Positions 8,822-17,573 are shown, counted from the stretch's first letter. The stretch: 64,000 nt of DNA from Lachnospira hominis (ex Liu et al. 2021) (GCF_014287955.1 NZ_JACOPD010000008.1:62001-126000); one strand, 5' to 3'. Notes: generated by a model from the letters alone, not told the origin. Made by a program: numbers and translations.

Positions 8822-9247
8822 ATGGCATACAACCACGGACGGGAGGACAGGAAATGGCGTATCTGGAAAGAAGCGGAGGAAAAGCTGCTGCGTGAGTGCG
8901 GCGTTGATGAAGCGACCATTGAGCAGATACGCATGGCGGACAGGGCAGACTTCAATTCCAACAGGCGGTTTTACCGATGGACGAATGACGTTGCGGAATA
9001 TCTTGAGGACATGGCAGGCAGGGAGCGGCAGGCGGAAGTGGGTACGGTTGCGGAGTTACTGGAAGAGATTGAGAGCGAAAATCTCTATCAAGTATTAGTC
9101 ACGGTGGACGGGCGTACCTTGAAAATCGTCCTGCTGAAAATGCAGGGGTATTCCACAAAGGAGATTGCCCCGCTTGTGCATTTGACGACTGGTGCCATCT
9201 ATGCGAGGTTAGACCATCTGCGGAAGAAGCTGCGGAAAATTTTATAG
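8822..9247 (+). CDS. sigma-70-like helix-turn-helix protein
   Basis: 141 residues from ATG 8822, with GGAGGAAG 8 nt upstream. N-terminal MAYNHGREDRKWRIWKEAEE leads into a helical middle; the C-terminal region has a region-4-like HTH, VLLKMQGYSTKEIAPLVHLT then TGAIYARLDHLRKKLRK. It belongs to the small sigma-factor-like proteins typical of Firmicute mobilizable elements. DNA binding is likely; the target is unknown. It is the second of three related regulators in a row. Confidence 0.7.
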   Translation: MAYNHGREDRKWRIWKEAEEKLLRECGVDEATIEQIRMADRADFNSNRRFYRWTNDVAEYLEDMAGRERQAEVGTVAELLEEIESENLYQVLVTVDGRTLKIVLLKMQGYSTKEIAPLVHLTTGAIYARLDHLRKKLRKIL

Positions 9248-9282
9248 CTTCTAAAACAGCCTGCCATCCTGCGGGCTACTGG

Positions 9283-9316
9283 GTGAGGGATGGAAATCCC
9301 CTCACTCATTTTTTGC
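9283..9316 (+). terminator. rho-independent terminator
   Basis: Stem GTGAGGG / CCCTCAC (9283-9289, 9299-9305) followed by TCATTTTTT, just before the ribosome site of the next gene. Confidence 0.7.
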
Positions 9317-9330
9317 AGGAGGACAACAGG

Positions 9331-9805
9331 ATGGCATACAGGGTTAAGGCATACACGCTTCGGGAGGAATCCACGGAAAGCGGCACAAGGTATTTTATCA
9401 GCTTTAAGGACGGGCAGGGCAAATCCCACGAGTTGGAAGTGTCGGAACAGTTCTTTATGGAGTTTCGGCAGATGGAGCGCAGGAACAGGAATCTTTTCTA
9501 ATGGGACGAGCGGCACAGGGAGTTTAACGAGGTATGGGACGAAACCCTTTACAGACGGGCGTTGCGTGTGCCTAAGAGCCTTGATGAACGCATGGTTGAG
9601 GAAGAACGGAATGAAACGCTCTATAAGGCGGTTGGGAGCCTTCCAGAGATACAAAGGCGGCGTTTCCTGCTCTACTACGAGTATGAGTTCAATTTTTACC
9701 AAATCGCCGCTATGGAGCATTGCACCGCTTCGGCAATACAGAAATCTGTTGCGATTGCAAAGGAGAAAGTAAAGGCGGAAATTGAAGAAATATCTCCAAC
9801 CGTGA
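9331..9805 (+). pseudogene. sigma-70-like regulator broken by a nonsense codon
   Basis: Starts at ATG 9331 after GCAGGAGG. The frame codes for 56 residues and meets TAA at 9499-9501. The same frame continues without a gap (WDERHREFNEVWDETLYRRA) into a clear sigma region-4 domain, YEYEFNFYQIAAMEHCTASA, so one codon has become a stop, most simply CAA to TAA. A second defect is possible near 9785: the frame runs on to 10083, while the +1 frame gives a plausible natural end KKYLQP-stop at 9805. Reinitiation at an internal start near 9562-9592 could still give the C-terminal domain. Confidence 0.8.
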
Positions 9806-9916
9806 CCGACACCGCCCGAAAAAGAAATCTGTTTTTTATTTGTGTGGGATTGGCGGCATTACATACTCTCACTTTTTTCCGTGGGAGTAAATCTATTTTT
9901 AAGGAGGTCAACGCCT

Positions 9917-10003
9917 ATGTGCAACGAAAACAAAGACACCGCCCGAAAGGAGGAAAGCCATGCAGAAGTTACAGACAGTCAACGCCGAAACGCTCCTTTA
10001 TGA
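9917..10003 (+). CDS. 28-residue ORF coupled to the ATPase gene
   Basis: ATG 9917 follows a perfect AAGGAGG (9901-9907). It codes 28 hydrophilic residues (MCNENKDTARKEESHAEV...) and contains the ribosome site of the next gene within its coding sequence, ending 44 nt inside that gene. It is probably a translational coupling peptide, or the relic of a short gene. Confidence 0.4.
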   Translation: MCNENKDTARKEESHAEVTDSQRRNAPL

Positions 10004-10985
10004 ACCGCTTGAGAAACCATCCTTTGTGGTGGACAGCCTTATCCCGACAGGCTTATCGCTGTTCTGCGGCTCACAGAAGATAGGCAAAAGCTGGCTCATG
10101 CTGAAGCTATGCTTATGCGTGTCGCAGGGAATCCCTTTATGGGATATGCCGACAATGGAGGGCGATGTGCTTTACCTCTGCCTTGAGGACACGTTCTGCC
10201 GCATACAGGACAGGTTATTTCGTTTGACGGACGAAGCAAGCGGGCGGCTCCACTTTGCCGTGGCAAGCTGCAAGCTGTCAGACGGTCTTATCGTGCAGCT
10301 TGAAGATTATCTGAAAGATTACCCAGACAGCAGGCTCATTGTCATTGATACCTTGCAGAAAGTCCGTACAGCTTCAAAAGACAATGCCTATGCAAGCGAC
10401 TATGGGGACATCTCCCTCATCAAAGACTTTGCCGACAGGCACTCTCTGGCGGTCATTGTCGTACACCACATCCGAAAGCAGAATGACAGCGACGTGTTCA
10501 ACAAGGTGTCTGGGACGACAGGATTAACGGGGAGTGCGGACGCTACCTTTGTTCTGGAAAAGGAGAAACGTGCGTCTGACACCGCCAAGCTGTATGTGAC
10601 GGGCAGGGACACGCCTTATCAGGAATACACGCTGCGTTTCCGTGATTGCCGTTGGGAGCTTGTGGAGCGGAAAACGCAGGAGCAGCTTGCGAAAGAAACG
10701 ATACCAGATGTCCTTTTTCGGTTGGTGGATTTTATGAGGGATAAGGAAGAATGGATAGGCACGGCAACGGAACTGTTAGCCGCTATGGGGGAAACGGAAA
10801 CCATACCCACGGTGATTACGAAATGGCTGAATGAATACCGCACCACATTTTTAAGCGAGAACCGTATCTGCTACCAGTACAGCCGCAGGAAAGACGGCAG
10901 GCGGATTGCCCTTGCAAGGAGGGCGGGTGACAGCGGTGATGGTGGTGACAGCGATATTAGGATACCCCCCTGTTACTGTCATTGA
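9960..10985 (+). CDS. RepA-like AAA ATPase (replicative helicase type)
   Basis: 341 residues. RecA-fold ATPase with Walker A GSQKIGKSWLM near residues 38-48, Walker B SRLIVIDTLQKV near 123-134, and sensor VIVVHHIRKQNDSD; the C-terminal 100 residues form a winged-helix-like part. This is the AAA_25/RepA type seen in mobilizable elements, expected to unwind or initiate at the element's origin. The gene is followed directly by a 520-bp repeat-rich region that begins inside its last codons, consistent with a rep-origin unit. Start ATG 9960 is preceded by AAAGGAGG. Confidence 0.8.
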   Translation: MQKLQTVNAETLLYEPLEKPSFVVDSLIPTGLSLFCGSQKIGKSWLMLKLCLCVSQGIPLWDMPTMEGDVLYLCLEDTFCRIQDRLFRLTDEASGRLHFAVASCKLSDGLIVQLEDYLKDYPDSRLIVIDTLQKVRTASKDNAYASDYGDISLIKDFADRHSLAVIVVHHIRKQNDSDVFNKVSGTTGLTGSADATFVLEKEKRASDTAKLYVTGRDTPYQEYTLRFRDCRWELVERKTQEQLAKETIPDVLFRLVDFMRDKEEWIGTATELLAAMGETETIPTVITKWLNEYRTTFLSENRICYQYSRRKDGRRIALARRAGDSGDGGDSDIRIPPCYCH

Positions 10986-11509
10986 CGCTTAAAGCCATGT
11001 AAAGCTGGCGGCTCTGCCCTGCGGGTGACAGCAGTGACGGTGGTGACAGTGATTTTAGGATACCCTGCCGCTGTCATCCCTACGGGAGAACACCCCGTAA
11101 ACGCAAAATGCAGGCGTGAGATTTACTCGCCCTTTTCGGTCGTGTAAAATCACCCCTGCGGTCAGAAAAATCATTCCGATTTTTCCGACTGCGTTTACAG
11201 GGTGTAACACACTACACTTTGCCCTGCAAAGTCGTGTGCCAGACGTTCCCTCTGGACTCCCTTAAGGCAGGGCTGTGCCCTGCTATCCTACGCCTTACGG
11301 CTTCGGATAAAAGAATGGCGGCATGACGGTGACGGCTCTTGCGAGGGGGGTATCCCAAAAACACCGTCATCATCGACATGACCGTCATGCAGGGGGTGAG
11401 GGTGACAGTTGCGGCAGTCGGCAGGGGGTATCCCAAAACTGCTGTCACCACCGTCACCGCTGTCACCCCAAAGGACGGTCACCCGCCGAAAGAAAGGAGG
11501 AATCCGCCT
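10925..11509. repeat. iteron-like repeat region, candidate oriT/oriV of the level-2 transposon
   Basis: Two direct copies of a ~43-bp unit built on GGGTGACAGCGGTGAYGGTG and ending GATACCC lie at 10925-10968 and 11023-11065. Two inverted copies beginning GGGGGTATCCCAAAA lie at about 11346-11390 and 11424-11468. Between them a 16-bp arm ACACCCCGTAAACGCA (11090-11105) mirrors TGCGTTTACAGGGTGT (11190-11205), enclosing a further hairpin, TCAGAAAAATC / GATTTTTCCGA. No gene fits here. The position between a RepA-like ATPase and a MobV relaxase suggests an origin of transfer and/or replication. Confidence 0.7.
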
Positions 11510-12475
11510 ATGCCTTATGCAATCCTGCGTTTCCAGAAACGAAAAGCGGGCGGCGTTGCGGCTTGTGAACGCCACAACGAGCGGAAGAAAGAAGCCTACA
11601 AAAGCAACCCAGATATAGATATGGAACGCTCTAAAAACAATTACCATCTCATAGCACCACCAAAGTACACCTACAAGAAAGAGATTAACCGCATGGTAGC
11701 CGAAGCGGGGTGCAGGACAAGGAAAGACAGCGTGATGATGGTGGAAACGCTCATCACAGCTTCACCAGAATTTATGAACCAGTTACCGCCCGAAGAACAA
11801 AAAGCGTATTTCCAGACGGCTCTTGACTTCATTTCGGAGCGTGTTGGAAAGCAGAATATCCTCTCCGCTGTCGTCCATATGGACGAGAGAACGCCCCATA
11901 TGCACCTCTGCTTTGTGCCGATTACGCCAGACAATAAGCTGTCAGCGAAAGCTATCTTAGGCAACCAGAAATCATTATCCGAGTGGCAGACCGCCTACCA
12001 TGAGCGGATGTCCTCACGGTGGAATCAGCTTGAACGGGGGCAGTCCTCAATGGAAACCAAGCGGAAACACGTCCCCACATGGCTCTATAAATTAGGCGGC
12101 AGGCTTGATAAACAGTATGAAGAAATCGTGTCTGCCCTATCCGACATCAACGCCTTTAACGCAGGGAAGAAAAGGGATAAAGCGTTAGATTTACTCTCTG
12201 CATGGCTGCCAGACGTGGAGAAATTCTCTAAGGAAATCGGGAAACAGCAGGCGTATATCGACAGTTTGAAAGAGAGAATTGGGCAGGAATCAGACTATGC
12301 GGGGCGTATGCGTGATGAAAAGTACGAGCAGGAACTAAAGGTGCAGAAAGCGAATCAGAAGATATTTGAATTGCAGAGAACCAACGAGCAGATGGGGCGG
12401 CTGCTGTCAAAAATACCGCCCGAAGTGTTGGAAGAATTGCAGAAAAATCATAGAAGCAGAGCGAAAGAAAGGTAG
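11510..12475 (+). CDS. MobV-family relaxase (Mob_Pre)
   Basis: 321 residues from ATG 11510, set by GAAAGGAGG; the open frame upstream to 11339 is only the repeat region read through. N-terminal MPYAILRFQKRKAGGVAACE is motif I of MobV. Motif III HMDERTPHMHLCFVPI (about residues 124-139) holds the metal-binding histidines. The C-terminal third is coiled coil. It nicks oriT and pilots the strand during mobilization by a helper element. It lacks T4SS partners within this transposon, so transfer must be in trans. Confidence 0.88.
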   Translation: MPYAILRFQKRKAGGVAACERHNERKKEAYKSNPDIDMERSKNNYHLIAPPKYTYKKEINRMVAEAGCRTRKDSVMMVETLITASPEFMNQLPPEEQKAYFQTALDFISERVGKQNILSAVVHMDERTPHMHLCFVPITPDNKLSAKAILGNQKSLSEWQTAYHERMSSRWNQLERGQSSMETKRKHVPTWLYKLGGRLDKQYEEIVSALSDINAFNAGKKRDKALDLLSAWLPDVEKFSKEIGKQQAYIDSLKERIGQESDYAGRMRDEKYEQELKVQKANQKIFELQRTNEQMGRLLSKIPPEVLEELQKNHRSRAKER

Positions 12476-12483
12476 ATATGTGA

Positions 12484-13338
12484 ATGAAGAAACAGGATTT
12501 TAAGGTGTTAAAGACCAAAGACTTGTACCCGTTCCCCGACAATCCGTTTCATGTGGCAGAAGATGAAACACTGTCAGAGTTAGCGGAAAGCATCAAGGAA
12601 TTTGGCATTGTCACGCCGATAATCACACGCCCGAAAGAGGACGGGGACGGTTATGAAGTGATTGCAGGACAGCGGCGTGTCCGTGCTTCTGAACTTGCAG
12701 GGATAAATACCGTGCCTGCGTTTGTCCTGCCCTTAGACCGTGACCGAGCCATCATCACCCTTGTAGACAGCAATTTGCAGCGTGAGAATATCCTGCCATC
12801 GGAGCGGGCGTTTGCTTACAAGATGAAATCCGAAGCCATGAAGCGGCAGGGTTTCCGCACAGACTTAACCTCGTCACAAGTTGTGACGAAGTTGCGGACG
12901 GACGACAAGGTGGCACAGGGCTTCGGCGTGGGCAGGATGACCGTGCAGCGTTTTATCCGCCTGACGGAACTGATACCGCCGATTTTGCAGATGGTGGACG
13001 AGGGGAAAATCGCCCTCACGCCTGCGGTGGAACTGTCCTTCTTGAAGAAAGACGAGCAGGAAAACCTCTTTGCCACGATGGAGAGCGAAGAAGCAACGCC
13101 CTCACTCTCACAGGCACAGCGGATGAAACAGTTAAGCCAGAGCGGGCGGCTTGACATGGATACGATATTTGCGATTATGACGGAGGAAAAGGGCAACCAG
13201 AAAGAAACCTTGAAAATCAACACAAGCAAGCTGAAAAAATACTTTCCGAAGAACACAACGCCGAAGCAGATGGAGGAAACCATCATCAAACTTTTGGAGC
13301 GTGAGTTGCAGAGGAAACGCAACCGTGACAGCCGCTAA
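12484..13338 (+). CDS. ParB/Spo0J-family partition protein
   Basis: 284 residues. It contains the ParB N-terminal CTPase box, VIAGQRRVRASELAGINTVP, and the downstream LVDSNLQRENILPSERAFAY, followed by a HTH region (VAQGFGVGRMTVQRFIRLTE). No ParA accompanies it. Homologues are common on Firmicute mobilizable elements and may act in maintenance or gene control rather than classical segregation. It starts 8 nt after the relaxase stop, same operon. Confidence 0.85.
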   Translation: MKKQDFKVLKTKDLYPFPDNPFHVAEDETLSELAESIKEFGIVTPIITRPKEDGDGYEVIAGQRRVRASELAGINTVPAFVLPLDRDRAIITLVDSNLQRENILPSERAFAYKMKSEAMKRQGFRTDLTSSQVVTKLRTDDKVAQGFGVGRMTVQRFIRLTELIPPILQMVDEGKIALTPAVELSFLKKDEQENLFATMESEEATPSLSQAQRMKQLSQSGRLDMDTIFAIMTEEKGNQKETLKINTSKLKKYFPKNTTPKQMEETIIKLLERELQRKRNRDSR

Positions 13339-13383
13339 TCTTCTTTTTTCGGGAAGTAAATACAGAGAGTTGAGGTATGGAGA

Positions 13384-13614
13384 ATGAGAGAAATCCAGTA
13401 TGAAATCGTAAAGGAAATCGCAGTATTGTCTACGGGCGACAGTGGCTACACAAAGGAAATCAATCTCATTTCATGGAATGGGAAAGAGCCGAAGTATGAC
13501 ATCCGCAGCTTTTCCCCGAACCGTGAAAAGTGCGGCAAGGGAATCACGCTGAACGCTGATGAAGCGGCGGCACTCCTTAAAGCATTACAGAAAGAATTAA
13601 ACAGCGAGGATTAA
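13384..13614 (+). CDS. YdbC/PC4-like ssDNA-binding protein
   Basis: 76 residues with the pattern of the transcriptional coactivator p15 (PC4) family: KEINLISWNGKEPKYDIRSF then KCGKGITLNADEAAALLKAL. Homologues (Lactococcus YdbC) bind single-stranded DNA and RNA. In a transposon it may protect or process transfer intermediates, which is inference. Confidence 0.8.
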   Translation: MREIQYEIVKEIAVLSTGDSGYTKEINLISWNGKEPKYDIRSFSPNREKCGKGITLNADEAAALLKALQKELNSED

Positions 13615-13685
13615 TGGTATCTGATTGGCAGGGCGGGGACATTTCCAAACTCTTCCCTGCCCTGTCTGGAAAGGAAGATTTAAGT

Positions 13686-13877
13686 ATGGGCGAGGATAAG
13701 AAAGCAGATAAAAAGAGAAAGCGTATCGTGCCAAAAGCACCAGTGCAGATGATAATCAGCCGTGAATATGTCGGCACACAGACCGTTACAGAAGCGTTTG
13801 TCCCGATTATCTCCGAGGATATTCGGAAGAAGATTGCCGAGGGCGACACCTTCGACAATGAGGGGCTGTCCGCTTAG
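13686..13877 (+). CDS. small basic transposon protein upstream of recombinase
   Basis: 63 residues from ATG 13686 (GGAAG 9 nt upstream). The longer frame from 13614 only adds residues with no family look. A Lys/Arg-rich N-terminus (MGEDKKADKKRKRIVPKAP) precedes MIISREYVGTQTVTEAFVPI. It sits 54 nt before the recombinase like the small accessory proteins of Tn4451-type elements; it could be an excision or regulatory factor. Function not known. Confidence 0.55.
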   Translation: MGEDKKADKKRKRIVPKAPVQMIISREYVGTQTVTEAFVPIISEDIRKKIAEGDTFDNEGLSA

Positions 13878-13931
13878 AATGTACGCAATGGGACATGAAA
13901 ACAGATAGGACAGATACGGAGGTTTTACAGT

Positions 13932-14122
13932 ATGGCAGGAATCAAAGAAGAAAAGAAAATCTATTTAGTCGGCATTTATTGCCGCTTATCTAAAGACGAT
14001 GGTACGGATAACGAGAGTGCGAGCATTGCGACACAGAAATCCATCCTCACGGATTATGTGAAAAAGCAGGGATGGCACATAGCAAAAACGTATGTGGACG
14101 ATGGTTATTCTGGTACAAATTT
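13932..14122 (+). pseudogene. level-2 large serine recombinase, 5' part (TnpX/TndX type)
   Basis: Codes for residues 1-64 of the recombinase, including the catalytic-serine motif YCRLSKDDG near residue 20 and YVDDGYSGTNF, then enters foreign DNA and stops at 14136-14138. Joined to 30829-32494 through TT (AAT TTC CAA), the frame is restored to a 618-residue large serine recombinase. As it stands, the level-2 transposon has no functional recombinase. GGAGG lies 10 nt upstream of the ATG. Confidence 0.95.
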
Positions 14123-14143
14123 TGCTGGGGTTAGATAGCGATA
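14121..14143. other. attL of level-3 element
   Basis: TT core (14121-14122), 11-nt spacer, inverted repeat GATAGCGATA (14134-14143); mirrored at 30806-30828. The repeat lies inside the last codons of the element's recombinase gene. Confidence 0.87.
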
Positions 14144-15804
14144 CTTTTTACATCTACCATGTTGCGGCGGTCATGGTTGACAACTTGCGTCGGCTCCTGC
14201 TCGGTATCAACCTGTCCGACAAAGCTATAATGGATTTCGATTTTCCGGGTGTTGGTTTCCCGGTCTAATTCATGTATCAAAATACGGTCGATAAACTCAT
14301 GGACGTTTTCATAGGTCAATTCCTGTATGTCGCTGTATTTCCCGACAATCTGAATAAACCTTGATATATCCCTTTTTCGCTCGGTAACGGTTGCGATCTG
14401 CTGTTGTAACTCGTCTATCCTTGCGGCAAGGGATTTCTTTTCGTCCTCATAGCCGGAAGTTAGAAACACAAACCGTTCATCTGTCAGTCTGCCTAATGCG
14501 TTGTCCTCATACAGCTTGCGGAAAAGCGTGTCAAGTTCGGTCATACGCGCCTGTGCTTTGAAAAGTTCCTTTTGCTGCTGCGCTAATGCCTTTCTCGCTT
14601 CCATGTCGCCGTACTCGGTAGCTTTACAGATAAAGTCCTGTTCGTGTTCCTTAACATACCGCAAAACCCGCCGCATATCTTCCAGCACTAAATCAAGAAG
14701 TACGTTTTTGCGGATATAATGAGAGGTACACTCGCTGCCTGTCCTTGCCCTGTTGCGCCATGCGCCGCAAGAATAGGAAAACTTGCGCGGCTCGATATTT
14801 ACGCCCTGTTGGTAATACATCTTATGTCTGCAACCAGCGCAAAACAGCAAGCCGGAAAAAATATCAATCTCCGCTGCTTTTGTCGGGCGGTGGCGGGTAG
14901 CAATCCGCTTTTGCGCAAGTTCAAAGGTTTCCTCGTCAACAAGCGGCTCATGGGTGTTTGGGAAGAAATAGCGTTGTTCTTCTTCGTTCTTCCGGGTCTT
15001 TTTCGACTTGTAGGATACCTTGTGAGTTTTCGCGGTTATGGTATGCCCTAAATATTCCTGCCTTGCTAATATGTCATAGAGCGTTTTGTCCGGCCAAGTA
15101 TAGGGGGCGATCATTGCCCGCTGATACCGCGCCTGTCCTGTACGCTGATAGCGCAACGCTCCAATCGTCAAGACTTTGTTTTCCGCAAGCCATTTTTGGA
15201 TTTCGCACATACGCACGCCGCTAACAAACATAGCGAAAACCTGTTTGACAATCGGCGCGGTTTCCGGGTCGGGTATAAGGTGGTGGCGGTTGTTCGGGTC
15301 TGGGATATAGCCGTATGGATATTCCCCGTTGACGCGCTCGCCTTTTTGCGCCTGTGCCTGTTTAACTGCGCGGATTTTCTTGCTTGTGTCGCGGGCGTAA
15401 AACTCGTTAAACCAGTTCCGCAAGGGGGTAAACTCGTTATCCTCCCGCGCTGTGTCAACTCCGTCGTTGATCGCGATATAGCGTACTCCGTTTTCGGGAA
15501 ATACAATCTCTATGAGTTCGCCCGTTTTCAGATAGTTTCTGCCAAGACGGGAAAGGTCTTTGGTAATGACCGTCGCCACTCGTCCGGCTTCCACTTCCTG
15601 CAACATCGCTTGCAGCCCCTCGCGCTCAAAACTCACGCCGGAAAATCCGTCGTCCACAAAAAACTTTGTGTTCAAAAAATGGTGTTCGTCCGCATAGCGT
15701 TGAAGTATCATTTTTTGGTGCTGTATGCTTCCGCTTTCTCCGGCTTGCATATCCTCTTGACTTAAACGGCAGTAAAGGGCGGTGATTTTATTCGACTGTA
15801 ACAT
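14131..15804 (-). CDS. large serine recombinase of the level-3 element
   Basis: 557 residues from ATG 15804 (AAAGGAGG 3-4 nt spaced, upstream Met at 15855 rejected). N-terminal resolvase domain with YCRLSQED (catalytic Ser), VDDGFSGVSF and ITKDLSRLGRNYLKTGELIE; then the recombinase domain and a zinc ribbon (FCAGCRHKMYY ... SCGAWRNRARTGSECTSH), followed by a coiled coil. It catalyses integration and excision. The stop codon is 8 nt from the element end, so it reads away from the boundary. It is intact and is the only functional recombinase for either nested element. Confidence 0.92.
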   Translation of the reverse strand: MLQSNKITALYCRLSQEDMQAGESGSIQHQKMILQRYADEHHFLNTKFFVDDGFSGVSFEREGLQAMLQEVEAGRVATVITKDLSRLGRNYLKTGELIEIVFPENGVRYIAINDGVDTAREDNEFTPLRNWFNEFYARDTSKKIRAVKQAQAQKGERVNGEYPYGYIPDPNNRHHLIPDPETAPIVKQVFAMFVSGVRMCEIQKWLAENKVLTIGALRYQRTGQARYQRAMIAPYTWPDKTLYDILARQEYLGHTITAKTHKVSYKSKKTRKNEEEQRYFFPNTHEPLVDEETFELAQKRIATRHRPTKAAEIDIFSGLLFCAGCRHKMYYQQGVNIEPRKFSYSCGAWRNRARTGSECTSHYIRKNVLLDLVLEDMRRVLRYVKEHEQDFICKATEYGDMEARKALAQQQKELFKAQARMTELDTLFRKLYEDNALGRLTDERFVFLTSGYEDEKKSLAARIDELQQQIATVTERKRDISRFIQIVGKYSDIQELTYENVHEFIDRILIHELDRETNTRKIEIHYSFVGQVDTEQEPTQVVNHDRRNMVDVKSIAI

Positions 15805-15881
15805 TAGTCCTCCTTTCCGACAGCCGAATAAACAGGTATAATGTGTTGCTATCATTATACCATATCCCGCCGCCTAATGCA

Positions 15882-16055
15882 CTACTCGGACGCTAAAAAT
15901 CCCGGATTTCCGGGCTTTTTCTGCAAATCCTTTACAATGAGTTTCTCAATCTTTTTATGGATTGTATCGGTTGCCTTTTCACTCGGCAACGCTTGAACAA
16001 GATAGGTGATTTTCCCTATTTTGCGTTCGGTTGTAATTGTCTGTTTTTTATCCAT
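15882..16055 (-). CDS. TnpW-like transposon protein
   Basis: 57 residues from ATG 16055 (AGGAGG upstream). The pattern MDKKQTITTERKIGKITYLV with a C-terminal IEKLIVKDLQKK matches the small TnpW family found next to recombinases of Tn4451-like elements. Function unknown; possibly an excision accessory. It lies 77 nt upstream of the recombinase and is read in the same direction. Confidence 0.7.
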   Translation of the reverse strand: MDKKQTITTERKIGKITYLVQALPSEKATDTIHKKIEKLIVKDLQKKPGNPGFLASE

Positions 16056-16513
16056 TAGAAAAACCTCCTTTTCCTGTATGGATAAACTATATTCGTCAAA
16101 AGGCAAAAACGGGCGGTTGTTAGCTGCAACCTCACGGGAGTTTCACCCCGGCCCATGCTTATGGGTGCGCCGCGCAATACTTTGAGGGTGTTCAACGCGG
16201 GAGTATCATTGTGCCGCCTTGTATGTCGTCGCCCACAAGCTGCTAAACCTGTTTTACGGCGCGGTAGTTCTCGCTCGGCTTTTCCCCTATGGGGAAAAGC
16301 TGTCATGGCGTACCCGCCGACTGGCTCGGTACAGACGGAATGTACCCGTTTGCCTGTTATGCTGCGCACCAAAGGCCGCTTTCTTTGTCAAAGAACAATA
16401 GGCTTTGTCGGCCTGCAAAAGCACATCAACAGCGGATATGCTTTTGCGGAACGACAAATAGCCCATAACGGGAAGCGTGGAAAGGGGACACGCTCCCCGC
16501 ATGGGCTAAAAGA
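16056..16513. other. gene-free structured spacer
   Basis: I see no believable gene on either strand; open frames here lack ribosome sites and family features. It contains a perfect hairpin GCTTTTCCCC / GGGGAAAAGC (about 16277-16300) and other GC-rich inverted repeats. It may hold binding sites for recombination or regulation. Confidence 0.5.
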
Positions 16514-16756
16514 TTATCCTACATGAAAAGCAAGGGTGCGGGTAATAAGGCGCACTTGCAGCCTGTTACGCATTTCCTCGTCCACATAGGAATAGGTATT
16601 GCCCGCGTCGTCTTTCAGCGTGCGGGTACAAAGTTTCGCTATGTAACCCTCGTAGTGCTTCAAGATCGCGCACATGGCGGTTGTGTCGCCGTTTGCCGCT
16701 GCGGAAATGACAGGGAACGGCAACAGATTTTCAGACTTCCTAACGGTATTCATCAT
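16514..16756 (-). CDS. small helix-turn-helix protein (Tn916/Tn1549 type)
   Basis: 80 residues, starting at ATG 16756 or 16753, overlapping the end of the upstream sigma gene by 17 nt. The sequence VISAAANGDTTAMCAILKHY EGYI... is the conserved helical DNA-binding protein that follows the sigma-like gene in Tn916 and Tn1549 families. Likely an accessory regulator of element excision or transfer. Confidence 0.75.
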   Translation of the reverse strand: MMNTVRKSENLLPFPVISAAANGDTTAMCAILKHYEGYIAKLCTRTLKDDAGNTYSYVDEEMRNRLQVRLITRTLAFHVG

Positions 16757-17186
16757 CTGCTTTTCCCTCCAAATACTGTTTGATTTTCGCAAGCGCGGAT
16801 TTCCTGTGCCGGAAAACCGTCGTGCGTACAACATTCAGCAGTTCGCCAATTTCCGCGTCGCTCATATCCAAGAAGTAGGACAAAAGGATAATGTCGTGTT
16901 TCCTTTCGGGCAAAGCGTTAAGGGCTTCGGCAAGCAGTTCATTTTTGACGAGTACATCAAAGCCGGACACTTGAAAACGGAAATAATCGCTTTCGTATTC
17001 GTCCGTTGTGAAAAGCTGCGCGAGTTCGCTTTCGCTCAAATCCGAAAAAGTAACTTCGCGTGCTGCGCGTTTCGCAAGAGTGCGGCGGTGGCTTTTCGCT
17101 TCGCCGACCAAAGTTTTCTTTGCTAATGCGTCGTACTGATGTTGTATTCTTTCCTTGTCGGAAGAAGATAGCTCCATAGAGTTCAC
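16740..17186 (-). CDS. sigma-70 family RNA polymerase sigma-like factor
   Basis: 148 residues. Region-4 HTH at the C-terminus: ALPERKHDIILLSYFLDMSD then AEIGELLNVVRTTVFRHRKS. It is of the conjugative-transposon type, with a charged N-terminus and no region 2. A GGAGGTGAAC ribosome site precedes the ATG. It is translationally coupled to the HTH gene and probably activates element genes. Confidence 0.82.
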   Translation of the reverse strand: MNSMELSSSDKERIQHQYDALAKKTLVGEAKSHRRTLAKRAAREVTFSDLSESELAQLFTTDEYESDYFRFQVSGFDVLVKNELLAEALNALPERKHDIILLSYFLDMSDAEIGELLNVVRTTVFRHRKSALAKIKQYLEGKADDEYR

Positions 17187-17299
17187 CTCCTTCCCGCGTG
17201 GAGTAGAGGACGGGAGTTAAGGGCTTGTCCTCTCTGCCCCTTTCGCTCCGTACCCGTTCGGGAGATGGCTCTTGAGTGCGCTTTTCAGAAAAAAGTTGA

Positions 17300-17340
17300 A
17301 AAAAGCAAAATGCGCCCGTCCGCAAGACGCGGACGGGCGC
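17300..17340 (-). terminator. GC-rich terminator
   Basis: Perfect 11-bp stem GCGCCCGTCCG / CGGACGGGCGC (17312-17322, 17330-17340); on the minus strand it is followed by ATTTTGCTTTTTT. It closes the minus-strand unit that includes the small ORF at 17361-17468. Confidence 0.75.
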
Positions 17341-17360
17341 AAAGGAAATGTAAGCAGTAG

Positions 17361-17468
17361 CTAAATGTATTGACAGTTCACATTCATAGCCGGAATATCC
17401 CGCTTGCGGAGCATAGCTTTTTTTGACCGCAAAGCATTAGGCGGGTTACAGTAAATAAAAATGGACAC
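17361..17468 (-). CDS. 35-residue small protein, GTG start
   Basis: GTG at 17468 is preceded on the minus strand by GGGGAGG with 7-nt spacing. The 35 codons begin MSIFIYCNPPNALRSKKA and end MNVNCQYI. It lies between the methyltransferase terminator and a strong terminator, so it has its own short transcript or is read through. It has no recognised domain. It is too short for routine gene callers. Confidence 0.45.
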   Translation of the reverse strand: MSIFIYCNPPNALRSKKAMLRKRDIPAMNVNCQYI

Positions 17469-17573
17469 GGCGATACCTCCCCGATACCGCCGTATCCTTA
17501 AAAAAGGGCGACTTTAATACACTACCCGCAATCCATTCTATAATAGGGAACAGCGGCTTTTGCGCAATATTAA

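Noticed and set aside
11339..11509. N-terminal extension of the MobV relaxase
   Set aside because: It is read from the repeat region; a proper ribosome site and the conserved MobV start lie at 11510.
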